Assembly (NCBI RefSeq): GCF_964199755.1
Contig: NC_133901.1
Coordinates: 11,609,556 to 11,673,555, forward strand
Direction: 5' to 3'
DNA length: 64,000 bases
Source of the DNA: Larus michahellis
Lineage: Eukaryota; Chordata; Aves; Charadriiformes; Laridae
Of this stretch, positions 54,464 to 64,000 are shown one piece after another; the stretch's first letter is position 1, and every line of letters begins with the position of its first letter. The notes beneath the pieces were generated by a model. That model was not told the DNA's origin. It worked only from the letters and a program-made list of their open reading frames with translations, and made no database searches. Both the position numbers and the translations under genes were made by a program.

Positions 54464-55609
54464 TGCCGGCGGGCGGAGGGGTGCTGCGCGTTTTGCTGTT
54501 GCGTCCGGCAGGGGGGCAGGTGCGGGTGTGGTTGCGGCAGGCGGGTGGGTGTGTGGGGCTGCAGGGCACGTGGGAGGCTTGTGGAGGTTTTTTGGGCTGT
54601 TGTAGGCTTTTGCCGGCAGGCGGGGGGGTGTTGAGTGTTTTGGTGTTGCGAGTGGGGTGTTGCGGCAGGCGGGTGGGTGTGTGGGGCTGGAGGGCGCGGG
54701 GCGTGTGGGAGTGGTGTGTAAGTATTTTGGGGGGCTGTGTTGGGGCAGGTGCGGGTGTAGTTGCGGCAGGCGGGCGGGTGTGTGGGGCTGCGGGCCGTGT
54801 GGCAGGGGTGTGGGGGTTTTCTGGAGTGTTGCGCGTGGCATGTTGGGTGCTGTAGGCTTTTGGCGGCGGGCGGAGGGGTGTTGAGCGTTTTGGTGTTGCG
54901 GGTGGGGGGTTGTGTCGGGGGGGCAGGTGCGCGTGTGGTTGCGGCAGGCGGGTGGGTGTGTGGGGCTGCAGGGCACGTGGGAGGCTTGTGGAGGTTTTTT
55001 GGGTTGTTGGGTGCTGTAGGCTTTTGCCGGCAGGCGGGGGGGCGTTGAGTGTTTTGGTGTTGCGAGTGGGGTGTTGCGGCAGGCGGGTGGGTGTGCGGGG
55101 CTGCGGGGCGTGTAGCAGGGGTGTGGAGGTCTTTTGGGGTGTTGGGTGCTGTATGATTTTGGCGTCGGGCGGAGCGTCTGGCGAGCGTTGTGGTGTTGCG
55201 AGTGGGGTATTGTGGCAGGCGTCGGGGCAGGTGCGTGTGTTGTTGCGGGAGGAGGGAGGGTGTGTGGGGCTGTAGGGCGTGTGCGGTGCGTGAGTGTGGT
55301 GTAAGTACTTAGTGGTGTTGTGTGTGGGGTGTTGTGTTGTGTGAGGTGCGTGTGTTGTTGGGTGAGGCGTGTGTGTGTGTGTGTGTGTAGGGCAGGGTGC
55401 GTGTGGTGAGGGGTGTGTATTTTTTGCGGGGTGTTGCGTGTGGGGTGTTGTTTTGTGTGAGGTGTGTTGTGGGTAGGTGCGTGTGTTGTGCGTGTGTTTG
55501 TGTGTGTGTGTGTGGTGTGAGGCGTTGTTGTGGGCGTGGGGGTGTGTGTGAGTGCGGGAGGGCGGTGTGGGCGGTGGGTGTGGAGAGGGCTGTTGTGGGG
55601 CAGAGGGGT

Positions 55610-55730
55610 GCCTACGGCCATACCACCCTGAGAACGCCCGATCTCGTCTGATCTCGGAAGCTAAGCAGGGTCGGGCCCGGTTAGTACTTGGATGGGAGAC
55701 CGCCTGGGAATACCGGGTGCTGTAGGCTTT
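55610..55730 (+). rRNA. 5S rRNA gene 40 (array consensus)
   Basis: No substitutions; twin gene 43. The SR5 region of its spacer has GGTGTATGGGGCTG (near 56527), seen elsewhere only after gene 43. Next gene at 1267 bp. Confidence 0.98.
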
Positions 55731-56876
55731 TGCCGGCGGGCGGAGGGGTGCTGCGCGTTTTGCTGTTGCGTCCGGCAGGGGGGCAGGTGCGGGTGTGGTT
55801 GCGGCAGGCGGGTGGGTGTGTGGGGCTGCAGGGCACGTGGGAGGCTTGTGGAGGTTTTTTGGGCTGTTGTAGGCTTTTGCCGGCAGGCGGGGGGGTGTTG
55901 AGTGTTTTGGTGTTGCGAGTGGGGTGTTGCGGCAGGCGGGTGGGTGTGTGGGGCTGGAGGGCGCGGGGCGTGTGGGAGTGGTGTGTAAGTATTTTGGGGG
56001 GCTGTGTTGGGGCAGGTGCGGGTGTAGTTGCGGCAGGCGGGCGGGTGTGTGGGGCTGCGGGCCGTGTGGCAGGGGTGTGGGGGTTTTCTGGAGTGTTGCG
56101 CGTGGCATGTTGGGTGCTGTAGGCTTTTGGCGGCGGGCGGAGGGGTGTTGAGCGTTTTGGTGTTGCGGGTGGGGGGTTGTGTCGGGGGGGCAGGTGCGCG
56201 TGTGGTTGCGGCAGGCGGGTGGGTGTGTGGGGCTGCAGGGCACGTGGGAGGCTTGTGGAGGTTTTTTGGGTTGTTGGGTGCTGTAGGCTTTTGCCGGCAG
56301 GCGGGGGGGCGTTGAGTGTTTTGGTGTTGCGAGTGGGGTGTTGCGGCAGGCGGGTGGGTGTGCGGGGCTGCGGGGCGTGTAGCAGGGGTGTGGAGGTCTT
56401 TTGGGGTGTTGGGTGCTGTATGATTTTGGCGTCGGGCGGAGCGTCTGGCGAGCGTTGTGGTGTTGCGAGTGGGGTATTGTGGCAGGCGTCGGGGCAGGTG
56501 CGCGTGTTGTTGCGGGAGGAGGGAGGGTGTATGGGGCTGTAGGGCGTGTGCGGTGCGTGAGTGTGGTGTAAGTACTTAGTGGTGTTGTGTGTGGGGTGTT
56601 GTGTTGTGTGAGGTGCGTGTGTTGTTGGGTGAGGCGTGTGTGTGTGTGTGTGTGTAGGGCAGGGTGCGTGTGGTGAGGGGTGTGTATTTTTTGCGGGGTG
56701 TTGCGTGTGGGGTGTTGTTTTGTGTGAAGTGTGTTGTGGGTAGGTGCGTGTGTTGTGCGTGTGTTTGTGTGTGTGTGTGTGGTGTGAGGCGTTGTTGTGG
56801 GCGTGGGGGTGTGTGTGAGTGCGGGAGGGCGGTGTGGGCGGTGGGTGTGGAGAGGGCTGTTGTGGGGCAGAGGGGT

Positions 56877-56997
56877 GCCTACGGCCATACCACCCTGAGA
56901 ACGCCCGATCTCGTCTGATCTCGGAAGCTAAGCAGGGTCGGGCCCGGTTAGTACTTGGATGGGAGACCGCCTGGGAATACCGGGTGCTGTAGGCTTT
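56877..56997 (+). rRNA. 5S rRNA gene 41 (array consensus)
   Basis: No substitutions. Its SR4 has CAGGTGGGGGGGCATTG (near 57566), shared only with gene 44's spacer. Next gene at 1271 bp, (GT)12. Confidence 0.98.
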
Positions 56998-58147
56998 TGC
57001 CGGCAGGCGGAGGGGTGCTGCGCGTTTTGCTGTTGCGTCCGGCAGGGGGGCAGGTGCGGGTGTGGTTGCGGCAGGCGGGTGGGTGTGTGGGGCTGCAGGG
57101 CACGTGGGAGGCTTGTGGAGGTTTTTTGGGCTGTTGTAGGCTTTTGCCGGCAGGCGGGGGGGTGTTGAGTGTTTTGGTGTTGCGAGTGGGGTGTTGCGGC
57201 AGGCGGGTGGGTGTGTGGGGCTGGAGGGCGCGGGGCGTGTGGGAGTGGTGTGTAAGTATTTTGGGGGGCTGTGTTGGGGCAGGTGCGGGTGTAGTTGCGG
57301 CAGGCGGGCGGGTGTGTGGGGCTGCGGGCCGTGTGGCAGGGGTGTGGGGGTTTTCTGGAGTGTTGCGCGTGGCATGTTGGGTGCTGTAGGCTTTTGGCGG
57401 CGGGCGGAGGGGTGTTGAGCGTTTTGGTGTTGCGGGTGGGGGGTTGTGTCGGGGGGGCAGGTGCGTGTGTGGTTGCGGCAGGCGGGTGGGTGTGTGGGGC
57501 TGCAGGGCACGTGGGAGGCTTGTGGAGGTTTTTTGGGTTGTTGGGTGCTGTAGGCTTTTGCCGGCAGGTGGGGGGGCATTGAGTGTTTTGGTGTTGCGAG
57601 TGGGGTGTTGCGGCAGGCGGGTGGGTGTGCGGGGCTGCGGGGCGTGTAGCAGGGGTGTGGAGGTCTTTTGGGGTGTTGGGTGCTGTATGATTTTGGCGTC
57701 GGGCGGAGCGTCTGGCGAGCGTTGTGGTGTTGCGAGTGGGGTATTGTGGCAGGCGTCGGGGCAGGTGCGCGTGTTGTTGCGGGAGGAGGGAGGGTGTGTG
57801 GGGCTGTAGGGCGTGTGCGGTGCGTGAGGGTGGTGTAAGTACTTAGTGGTGTTGTGTGTGGGGTGTTGTGTTGTGTGAGGTGCGTGTGTTGTTGGGTGAG
57901 GCGTGTGTGTGTGTGTGTGTGTGTGTAGGGCAGGGTGCGTGTGGTGAGGGGTGTGTATTTTTTGCGGGGTGTTGCGTGTGGGGTGTTGTTTTGTGTGAGG
58001 TGTGTTGTGGGTAGGTGCGTGTGTTGTGCGTGTGTTTGTGTGTGTGTGTGTGGTGTGAGGCGTTGTTGTGGGCGTGGGGGTGTGTGTGAGTGCGGGAGGG
58101 CGGTGTGGGCGGTGGGTGTGGAGAGGGCTGTTGTGGGGCAGAGGGGT

Positions 58148-58268
58148 GCCTACGGCCATACCACCCTGAGAACGCCCGATCTCATCTGATCTCGGAAGCT
58201 AAGCAGGGTCGGGCCCGGTTAGTACTTGGATGGGAGACTGCCTGGGAATACCGGGTGCTGTAGGCTTT
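58148..58268 (+). rRNA. 5S rRNA gene 42 (G37A, C92T)
   Basis: Gene 39 plus G37A, a change otherwise seen only in genes 31 and 36. Next gene at 1267 bp. Confidence 0.96.
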
Positions 58269-59414
58269 TGCCGGCGGGCGGAGGGGTGCTGCGCGTTTTG
58301 CTGTTGCGTCCGGCAGGGGGGCAGGTGCGGGTGTGGTTGCGGCAGGCGGGTGGGTGTGTGGGGCTGCAGGGCACGTGGGAGGCTTGTGGAGGTTTTTTGG
58401 GCTGTTGTAGGCTTTTGCCGGCAGGCGGGGGGGTGTTGAGTGTTTTGGTGTTGCGAGTGGGGTGTTGCGGCAGGCGGGTGGGTGTGTGGGGCTGGAGGGC
58501 GCGGGGCGTGTGGGAGTGGTGTGTAAGTATTTTGGGGGGCTGTGTTGGGGCAGGTGCGGGTGTAGTTGCGGCAGGCGGGCGGGTGTGTGGGGCTGCGGGC
58601 CGTGTGGCAGGGGTGTGGGGGTTTTCTGGAGTGTTGCGCGTGGCATGTTGGGTGCTGTAGGCTTTTGGCGGCGGGCGGAGGGGTGTTGAGCGTTTTGGTG
58701 TTGCGGGTGGGGGGTTGTGTCGGGGGGGCAGGTGCGCGTGTGGTTGCGGCAGGCGGGTGGGTGTGTGGGGCTGCAGGGCACGTGGGAGGCTTGTGGAGGT
58801 TTTTTGGGTTGTTGGGTGCTGTAGGCTTTTGCCGGCAGGCGGGGGGGCGTTGAGTGTTTTGGTGTTGCGAGTGGGGTGTTGCGGCAGGCGGGTGGGTGTG
58901 CGGGGCTGCGGGGCGTGTAGCAGGGGTGTGGAGGTCTTTTGGGGTGTTGGGTGCTGTATGATTTTGGCGTCGGGCGGAGCGTCTGGCGAGCGTTGTGGTG
59001 TTGCGAGTGGGGTATTGTGGCAGGCGTCGGGGCAGGTGCGTGTGTTGTTGCGGGAGGAGGGAGGGTGTGTGGGGCTGTAGGGCGTGTGCGGTGCGTGAGT
59101 GTGGTGTAAGTACTTAGTGGTGTTGTGTGTGGGGTGTTGTGTTGTGTGAGGTGCGTGTGTTGTTGGGTGAGGCGTGTGTGTGTGTGTGTGTGTAGGGCAG
59201 GGTGCGTGTGGTGAGGGGTGTGTATTTTTTGCGGGGTGTTGCGTGTGGGGTGTTGTTTTGTGTGAGGTGTGTTGTGGGTAGGTGCGTGTGTTGTGCGTGT
59301 GTTTGTGTGTGTGTGTGTGGTGTGAGGCGTTGTTGTGGGCGTGGGGGTGTGTGTGAGTGCGGGAGGGCGGTGTGGGCGGTGGGTGTGGAGAGGGCTGTTG
59401 TGGGGCAGAGGGGT

Positions 59415-59535
59415 GCCTACGGCCATACCACCCTGAGAACGCCCGATCTCGTCTGATCTCGGAAGCTAAGCAGGGTCGGGCCCGGTTAGTACTTGGATGG
59501 GAGACCGCCTGGGAATACCGGGTGCTGTAGGCTTT
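59415..59535 (+). rRNA. 5S rRNA gene 43 (array consensus)
   Basis: No substitutions; twin of gene 40. Next gene at 1267 bp. Confidence 0.98.
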
Positions 59536-60681
59536 TGCCGGCGGGCGGAGGGGTGCTGCGCGTTTTGCTGTTGCGTCCGGCAGGGGGGCAGGTGCGGGTG
59601 TGGTTGCGGCAGGCGGGTGGGTGTGTGGGGCTGCAGGGCACGTGGGAGGCTTGTGGAGGTTTTTTGGGCTGTTGTAGGCTTTTGCCGGCAGGCGGGGGGG
59701 TGTTGAGTGTTTTGGTGTTGCGAGTGGGGTGTTGCGGCAGGCGGGTGGGTGTGTGGGGCTGGAGGGCGCGGGGCGTGTGGGAGTGGTGTGTAAGTATTTT
59801 GGGGGGCTGTGTTGGGGCAGGTGCGGGTGTAGTTGCGGCAGGCGGGCGGGTGTGTGGGGCTGCGGGCCGTGTGGCAGGGGTGTGGGGGTTTTCTGGAGTG
59901 TTGCGCGTGGCATGTTGGGTGCTGTAGGCTTTTGGCGGCGGGCGGAGGGGTGTTGAGCGTTTTGGTGTTGCGGGTGGGGGGTTGTGTCGGGGGGGCAGGT
60001 GCGCGTGTGGTTGCGGCAGGCGGGTGGGTGTGTGGGGCTGCAGGGCACGTGGGAGGCTTGTGGAGGTTTTTTGGGTTGTTGGGTGCTGTAGGCTTTTGCC
60101 GGCAGGCGGGGGGGCGTTGAGTGTTTTGGTGTTGCGAGTGGGGTGTTGCGGCAGGCGGGTGGGTGTGCGGGGCTGCGGGGCGTGTAGCAGGGGTGTGGAG
60201 GTCTTTTGGGGTGTTGGGTGCTGTATGATTTTGGCGTCGGGCGGAGCGTCTGGCGAGCGTTGTGGTGTTGCGAGTGGGGTATTGTGGCAGGCGTCGGGGC
60301 AGGTGCGCGTGTTGTTGCGGGAGGAGGGAGGGTGTATGGGGCTGTAGGGCGTGTGCGGTGCGTGAGTGTGGTGTAAGTACTTAGTGGTGTTGTGTGTGGG
60401 GTGTTGTGTTGTGTGAGGTGCGTGTGTTGTTGGGTGAGGCGTGTGTGTGTGTGTGTGTGTAGGGCAGGGTGCGTGTGGTGAGGGGTGTGTATTTTTTGCG
60501 GGGTGTTGCGTGTGGGGTGTTGTTTTGTGTGAAGTGTGTTGTGGGTAGGTGCGTGTGTTGTGCGTGTGTTTGTGTGTGTGTGTGTGGTGTGAGGCGTTGT
60601 TGTGGGCGTGGGGGTGTGTGTGAGTGCGGGAGGGCGGTGTGGGCGGTGGGTGTGGAGAGGGCTGTTGTGGGGCAGAGGGGT

Positions 60682-60802
60682 GCCTATGGCCATACCACTC
60701 TGAGAACGCCCGATCTCGTCTGATCTCGGAAGCTAAGCAGGGTCGGGCCCGGTTAGTACTTGGATGGGAGACCGCCTGGGAATACCGGGTGCTGTAGGCT
60801 TT
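60682..60802 (+). rRNA. 5S rRNA gene 44 (C6T, C18T)
   Basis: Twin of gene 41 with two added changes: C6T gives U6.G113 in helix I, and C18T gives U18.G60 in helix II. Both keep a wobble pair. C18T occurs nowhere else. Next gene at 1271 bp. Confidence 0.96.
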
Positions 60803-61952
60803 TGCCGGCAGGCGGAGGGGTGCTGCGCGTTTTGCTGTTGCGTCCGGCAGGGGGGCAGGTGCGGGTGTGGTTGCGGCAGGCGGGTGGGTGTGTGGGGCTG
60901 CAGGGCACGTGGGAGGCTTGTGGAGGTTTTTTGGGCTGTTGTAGGCTTTTGCCGGCAGGCGGGGGGGTGTTGAGTGTTTTGGTGTTGCGAGTGGGGTGTT
61001 GCGGCAGGCGGGTGGGTGTGTGGGGCTGGAGGGCGCGGGGCGTGTGGGAGTGGTGTGTAAGTATTTTGGGGGGCTGTGTTGGGGCAGGTGCGGGTGTAGT
61101 TGCGGCAGGCGGGCGGGTGTGTGGGGCTGCGGGCCGTGTGGCAGGGGTGTGGGGGTTTTCTGGAGTGTTGCGCGTGGCATGTTGGGTGCTGTAGGCTTTT
61201 GGCGGCGGGCGGAGGGGTGTTGAGCGTTTTGGTGTTGCGGGTGGGGGGTTGTGTCGGGGGGGCAGGTGCGTGTGTGGTTGCGGCAGGCGGGTGGGTGTGT
61301 GGGGCTGCAGGGCACGTGGGAGGCTTGTGGAGGTTTTTTGGGTTGTTGGGTGCTGTAGGCTTTTGCCGGCAGGTGGGGGGGCATTGAGTGTTTTGGTGTT
61401 GCGAGTGGGGTGTTGCGGCAGGCGGGTGGGTGTGCGGGGCTGCGGGGCGTGTAGCAGGGGTGTGGAGGTCTTTTGGGGTGTTGGGTGCTGTATGATTTTG
61501 GCGTCGGGCGGAGCGTCTGGCGAGCGTTGTGGTGTTGCGAGTGGGGTATTGTGGCAGGCGTCGGGGCAGGTGCGCGTGTTGTTGCGGGAGGAGGGAGGGT
61601 GTGTGGGGCTGTAGGGCGTGTGCGGTGCGTGAGGGTGGTGTAAGTACTTAGTGGTGTTGTGTGTGGGGTGTTGTGTTGTGTGAGGTGCGTGTGTTGTTGG
61701 GTGAGGCGTGTGTGTGTGTGTGTGTGTGTGTAGGGCAGGGTGCGTGTGGTGAGGGGTGTGTATTTTTTGCGGGGTGTTGCGTGTGGGGTGTTGTTTTGTG
61801 TGAGGTGTGTTGTGGGTAGGTGCGTGTGTTGTGCGTGTGTTTGTGTGTGTGTGTGTGGTGTGAGGCGTTGTTGTGGGCGTGGGGGTGTGTGTGAGTGCGG
61901 GAGGGCGGTGTGGGCGGTGGGTGTGGAGAGGGCTGTTGTGGGGCAGAGGGGT

Positions 61953-62073
61953 GCCTACGGCCATACCACCCTGAGAACGCCCGATCTCGTCTGATCTCGG
62001 AAGCTAAGCAGGGTCGGGCCCGGTTAGTACTTGGATGGGAGACCGCCTGGGAATACCGGGTGCTGTAGGCTTT
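61953..62073 (+). rRNA. 5S rRNA gene 45 (array consensus)
   Basis: No substitutions, plain spacer with (GT)10; next gene at 1267 bp. Confidence 0.98.
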
Positions 62074-63219
62074 TGCCGGCGGGCGGAGGGGTGCTGCGCG
62101 TTTTGCTGTTGCGTCCGGCAGGGGGGCAGGTGCGGGTGTGGTTGCGGCAGGCGGGTGGGTGTGTGGGGCTGCAGGGCACGTGGGAGGCTTGTGGAGGTTT
62201 TTTGGGCTGTTGTAGGCTTTTGCCGGCAGGCGGGGGGGTGTTGAGTGTTTTGGTGTTGCGAGTGGGGTGTTGCGGCAGGCGGGTGGGTGTGTGGGGCTGG
62301 AGGGCGCGGGGCGTGTGGGAGTGGTGTGTAAGTATTTTGGGGGGCTGTGTTGGGGCAGGTGCGGGTGTAGTTGCGGCAGGCGGGCGGGTGTGTGGGGCTG
62401 CGGGCCGTGTGGCAGGGGTGTGGGGGTTTTCTGGAGTGTTGCGCGTGGCATGTTGGGTGCTGTAGGCTTTTGGCGGCGGGCGGAGGGGTGTTGAGCGTTT
62501 TGGTGTTGCGGGTGGGGGGTTGTGTCGGGGGGGCAGGTGCGCGTGTGGTTGCGGCAGGCGGGTGGGTGTGTGGGGCTGCAGGGCACGTGGGAGGCTTGTG
62601 GAGGTTTTTTGGGTTGTTGGGTGCTGTAGGCTTTTGCCGGCAGGCGGGGGGGCGTTGAGTGTTTTGGTGTTGCGAGTGGGGTGTTGCGGCAGGCGGGTGG
62701 GTGTGCGGGGCTGCGGGGCGTGTAGCAGGGGTGTGGAGGTCTTTTGGGGTGTTGGGTGCTGTATGATTTTGGCGTCGGGCGGAGCGTCTGGCGAGCGTTG
62801 TGGTGTTGCGAGTGGGGTATTGTGGCAGGCGTCGGGGCAGGTGCGTGTGTTGTTGCGGGAGGAGGGAGGGTGTGTGGGGCTGTAGGGCGTGTGCGGTGCG
62901 TGAGTGTGGTGTAAGTACTTAGTGGTGTTGTGTGTGGGGTGTTGTGTTGTGTGAGGTGCGTGTGTTGTTGGGTGAGGCGTGTGTGTGTGTGTGTGTGTAG
63001 GGCAGGGTGCGTGTGGTGAGGGGTGTGTATTTTTTGCGGGGTGTTGCGTGTGGGGTGTTGTTTTGTGTGAGGTGTGTTGTGGGTAGGTGCGTGTGTTGTG
63101 CGTGTGTTTGTGTGTGTGTGTGTGGTGTGAGGCGTTGTTGTGGGCGTGGGGGTGTGTGTGAGTGCGGGAGGGCGGTGTGGGCGGTGGGTGTGGAGAGGGC
63201 TGTTGTGGGGCAGAGGGGT

Positions 63220-63340
63220 GCCTACGGCCATACCACCCTGAGAACGCCCGATCTCGTCTGATCTCGGAAGCTAAGCAGGGTCGGGCCCGGTTAGTACTTG
63301 GATGGGAGAGCGCCTGGGAATAGCGGGTGCTGTAGGCTTT
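63220..63340 (+). rRNA. 5S rRNA gene 46 (C91G, C104G)
   Basis: C91G and C104G without A88C, a combination not seen in the other 45 genes. It separates the linked set of genes 3, 8, 17 and 21, perhaps by exchange inside the gene. The spacer that follows is cut by the window end. Confidence 0.95.
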
Positions 63341-64000
63341 TGCCGGCGGGCGGAGGGGTGCTGCGCGTTTTGCTGTTGCGTCCGGCAGGGGGGCAGGTGC
63401 GGGTGTGGTTGCGGCAGGCGGGTGGGTGTGTGGGGCTGCAGGGCACGTGGGAGGCTTGTGGAGGTTTTTTGGGCTGTTGTAGGCTTTTGCCGGCAGGCGG
63501 GGGGGTGTTGAGTGTTTTGGTGTTGCGAGTGGGGTGTTGCGGCAGGCGGGTGGGTGTGTGGGGCTGGAGGGCGCGGGGCGTGTGGGAGTGGTGTGTAAGT
63601 ATTTTGGGGGGCTGTGTTGGGGCAGGTGCGGGTGTAGTTGCGGCAGGCGGGCGGGTGTGTGGGGCTGCGGGCCGTGTGGCAGGGGTGTGGGGGTTTTCTG
63701 GAGTGTTGCGCGTGGCATGTTGGGTGCTGTAGGCTTTTGGCGGCGGGCGGAGGGGTGTTGAGCGTTTTGGTGTTGCGGGTGGGGGGTTGTGTCGGGGGGG
63801 CAGGTGCGCGTGTGGTTGCGGCAGGCGGGTGGGTGTGTGGGGCTGCAGGGCACGTGGGAGGCTTGTGGAGGTTTTTTGGGTTGTTGGGTGCTGTAGGCTT
63901 TTGCCGGCAGGCGGGGGGGCGTTGAGTGTTTTGGTGTTGCGAGTGGGGTGTTGCGGCAGGCGGGTGGGTGTGCGGGGCTGCGGGGCGTGTAGCAGGGGTG
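63341..64000 (+). repeat. Partial 5S spacer at right edge
   Basis: SR1, SR2 (from 63474), SR3 (from 63722) and most of SR4 (from 63886) of a plain unit. The window stops in SR4, before SR5 and the GT-rich domain. It matches the right-hand unit type (GTGCGCGTG in SR3). Confidence 0.9.

Larger units (their letters stand above)
54343..58147 (+). repeat. Three-unit higher-order repeat, 3805 bp, copy 1
   Basis: Genes 39-41, spacings 1267, 1267 and 1271 bp. Private markers GTGTATGGGG and GGGGGGGCATTG recur at +3805. Confidence 0.86.
58148..61952 (+). repeat. Three-unit higher-order repeat, 3805 bp, copy 2
   Basis: Genes 42-44. The differences from copy 1 that I noticed lie in the genes: G37A in gene 42, C6T and C18T in gene 44. 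Confidence 0.86.
1..64000 (+). repeat. Tandem 5S rDNA array, 46 complete genes head to tail
   Basis: The whole window is built from one repeat unit: a 121-nt 5S rRNA gene plus a G/T-rich spacer of about 1.0 to 1.9 kb. Forty-six genes were located by eye from GCCTACGG (or a one-base variant) to the T4 run. No gene lies on the - strand and no foreign sequence interrupts the array. Gene-to-gene distances follow 1247 + 2n + 306a + 407b - 135c, where n is the GT-repeat number and a, b, c are 0 or 1, within 1-2 bp. 5S RNA is made by RNA polymerase III with TFIIIA, TFIIIC and TFIIIB and joins the large ribosomal subunit. The gene is vertebrate-like; the species cannot be fixed from the sequence. Confidence 0.97.

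Noticed and set aside
1-64000. CRISPR array
   Set aside because: The repeats are over 1 kb and contain a eukaryotic rRNA gene, with no short repeats and unique spacers.

Overview
The window is one uninterrupted stretch of a tandem 5S ribosomal DNA array. I count 46 complete 5S rRNA genes, all on the + strand and all head to tail. The first starts at 1025 and the last at 63220. The window opens about 240 bp after the start of a further gene lying off the left edge, and ends inside the spacer of gene 46. I see no protein-coding gene, no other RNA gene and no recognisable mobile element. The 5S sequence is vertebrate: GCCTACGG pairs with the ...TGTAGGC end, and box A, the intermediate element and box C match the known vertebrate internal promoter. 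The GCC start (mammals have GTC) and the closed G-C terminal pairs (teleosts usually have GCTTACGG/GTAAGC) make a non-mammalian tetrapod, possibly a sauropsid, the best guess. I cannot name the species.

Unit layout, with offsets from the first base of the 5S gene: gene +1 to +121 ending in a T4 terminator; five spacer sub-repeats (SR1 to SR5), in which SR2 to SR5 start at +255, +503, +667 and +802 (0-based offsets 254, 502, 666, 801) and each opens with a copy of the last ~17 bases of the 5S gene; a 10-bp palindrome; then a GT-rich domain of about 300 bp with a variable (GT)n tract, a T6 run at -190 and the next gene. The spacer + strand is overwhelmingly G and T.

All 45 complete gene-to-gene distances (1136 to 1984 bp) fit one rule within 1-2 bp: 1247 + 2n for (GT)n, plus 306 and/or 407 for duplicated sub-repeat blocks, minus 135 for one lost sub-repeat. 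Thirty units are plain, ten carry the 306 block, two the 407 block, two both, and one the 135-bp loss.

Above the unit there are higher-order repeats: a five-unit block of 7352 bp (genes 1-5 and 6-10), a five-unit block of 6644 bp (genes 29-33 and 34-38), a three-unit block of 3805 bp (genes 39-41 and 42-44), and 2530-bp two-unit blocks (genes 13-14 and 15-16). Left of about 33-34 kb the units are mixed in length and gene sequence; to the right they are much more uniform.

Eleven of the 46 genes carry the array consensus (15, 24, 27, 29, 30, 34, 35, 40, 41, 43, 45). The others differ at 20 sites in total. Eight of these sites are CpG transitions, and several others fall in box C or break RNA helices, so part of the array may be silent or pseudogenic. 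The most notable results are the nested structure (gene tail, sub-repeat, unit, higher-order block), the quantised unit lengths, and the linked gene variants. I found no undescribed gene system.
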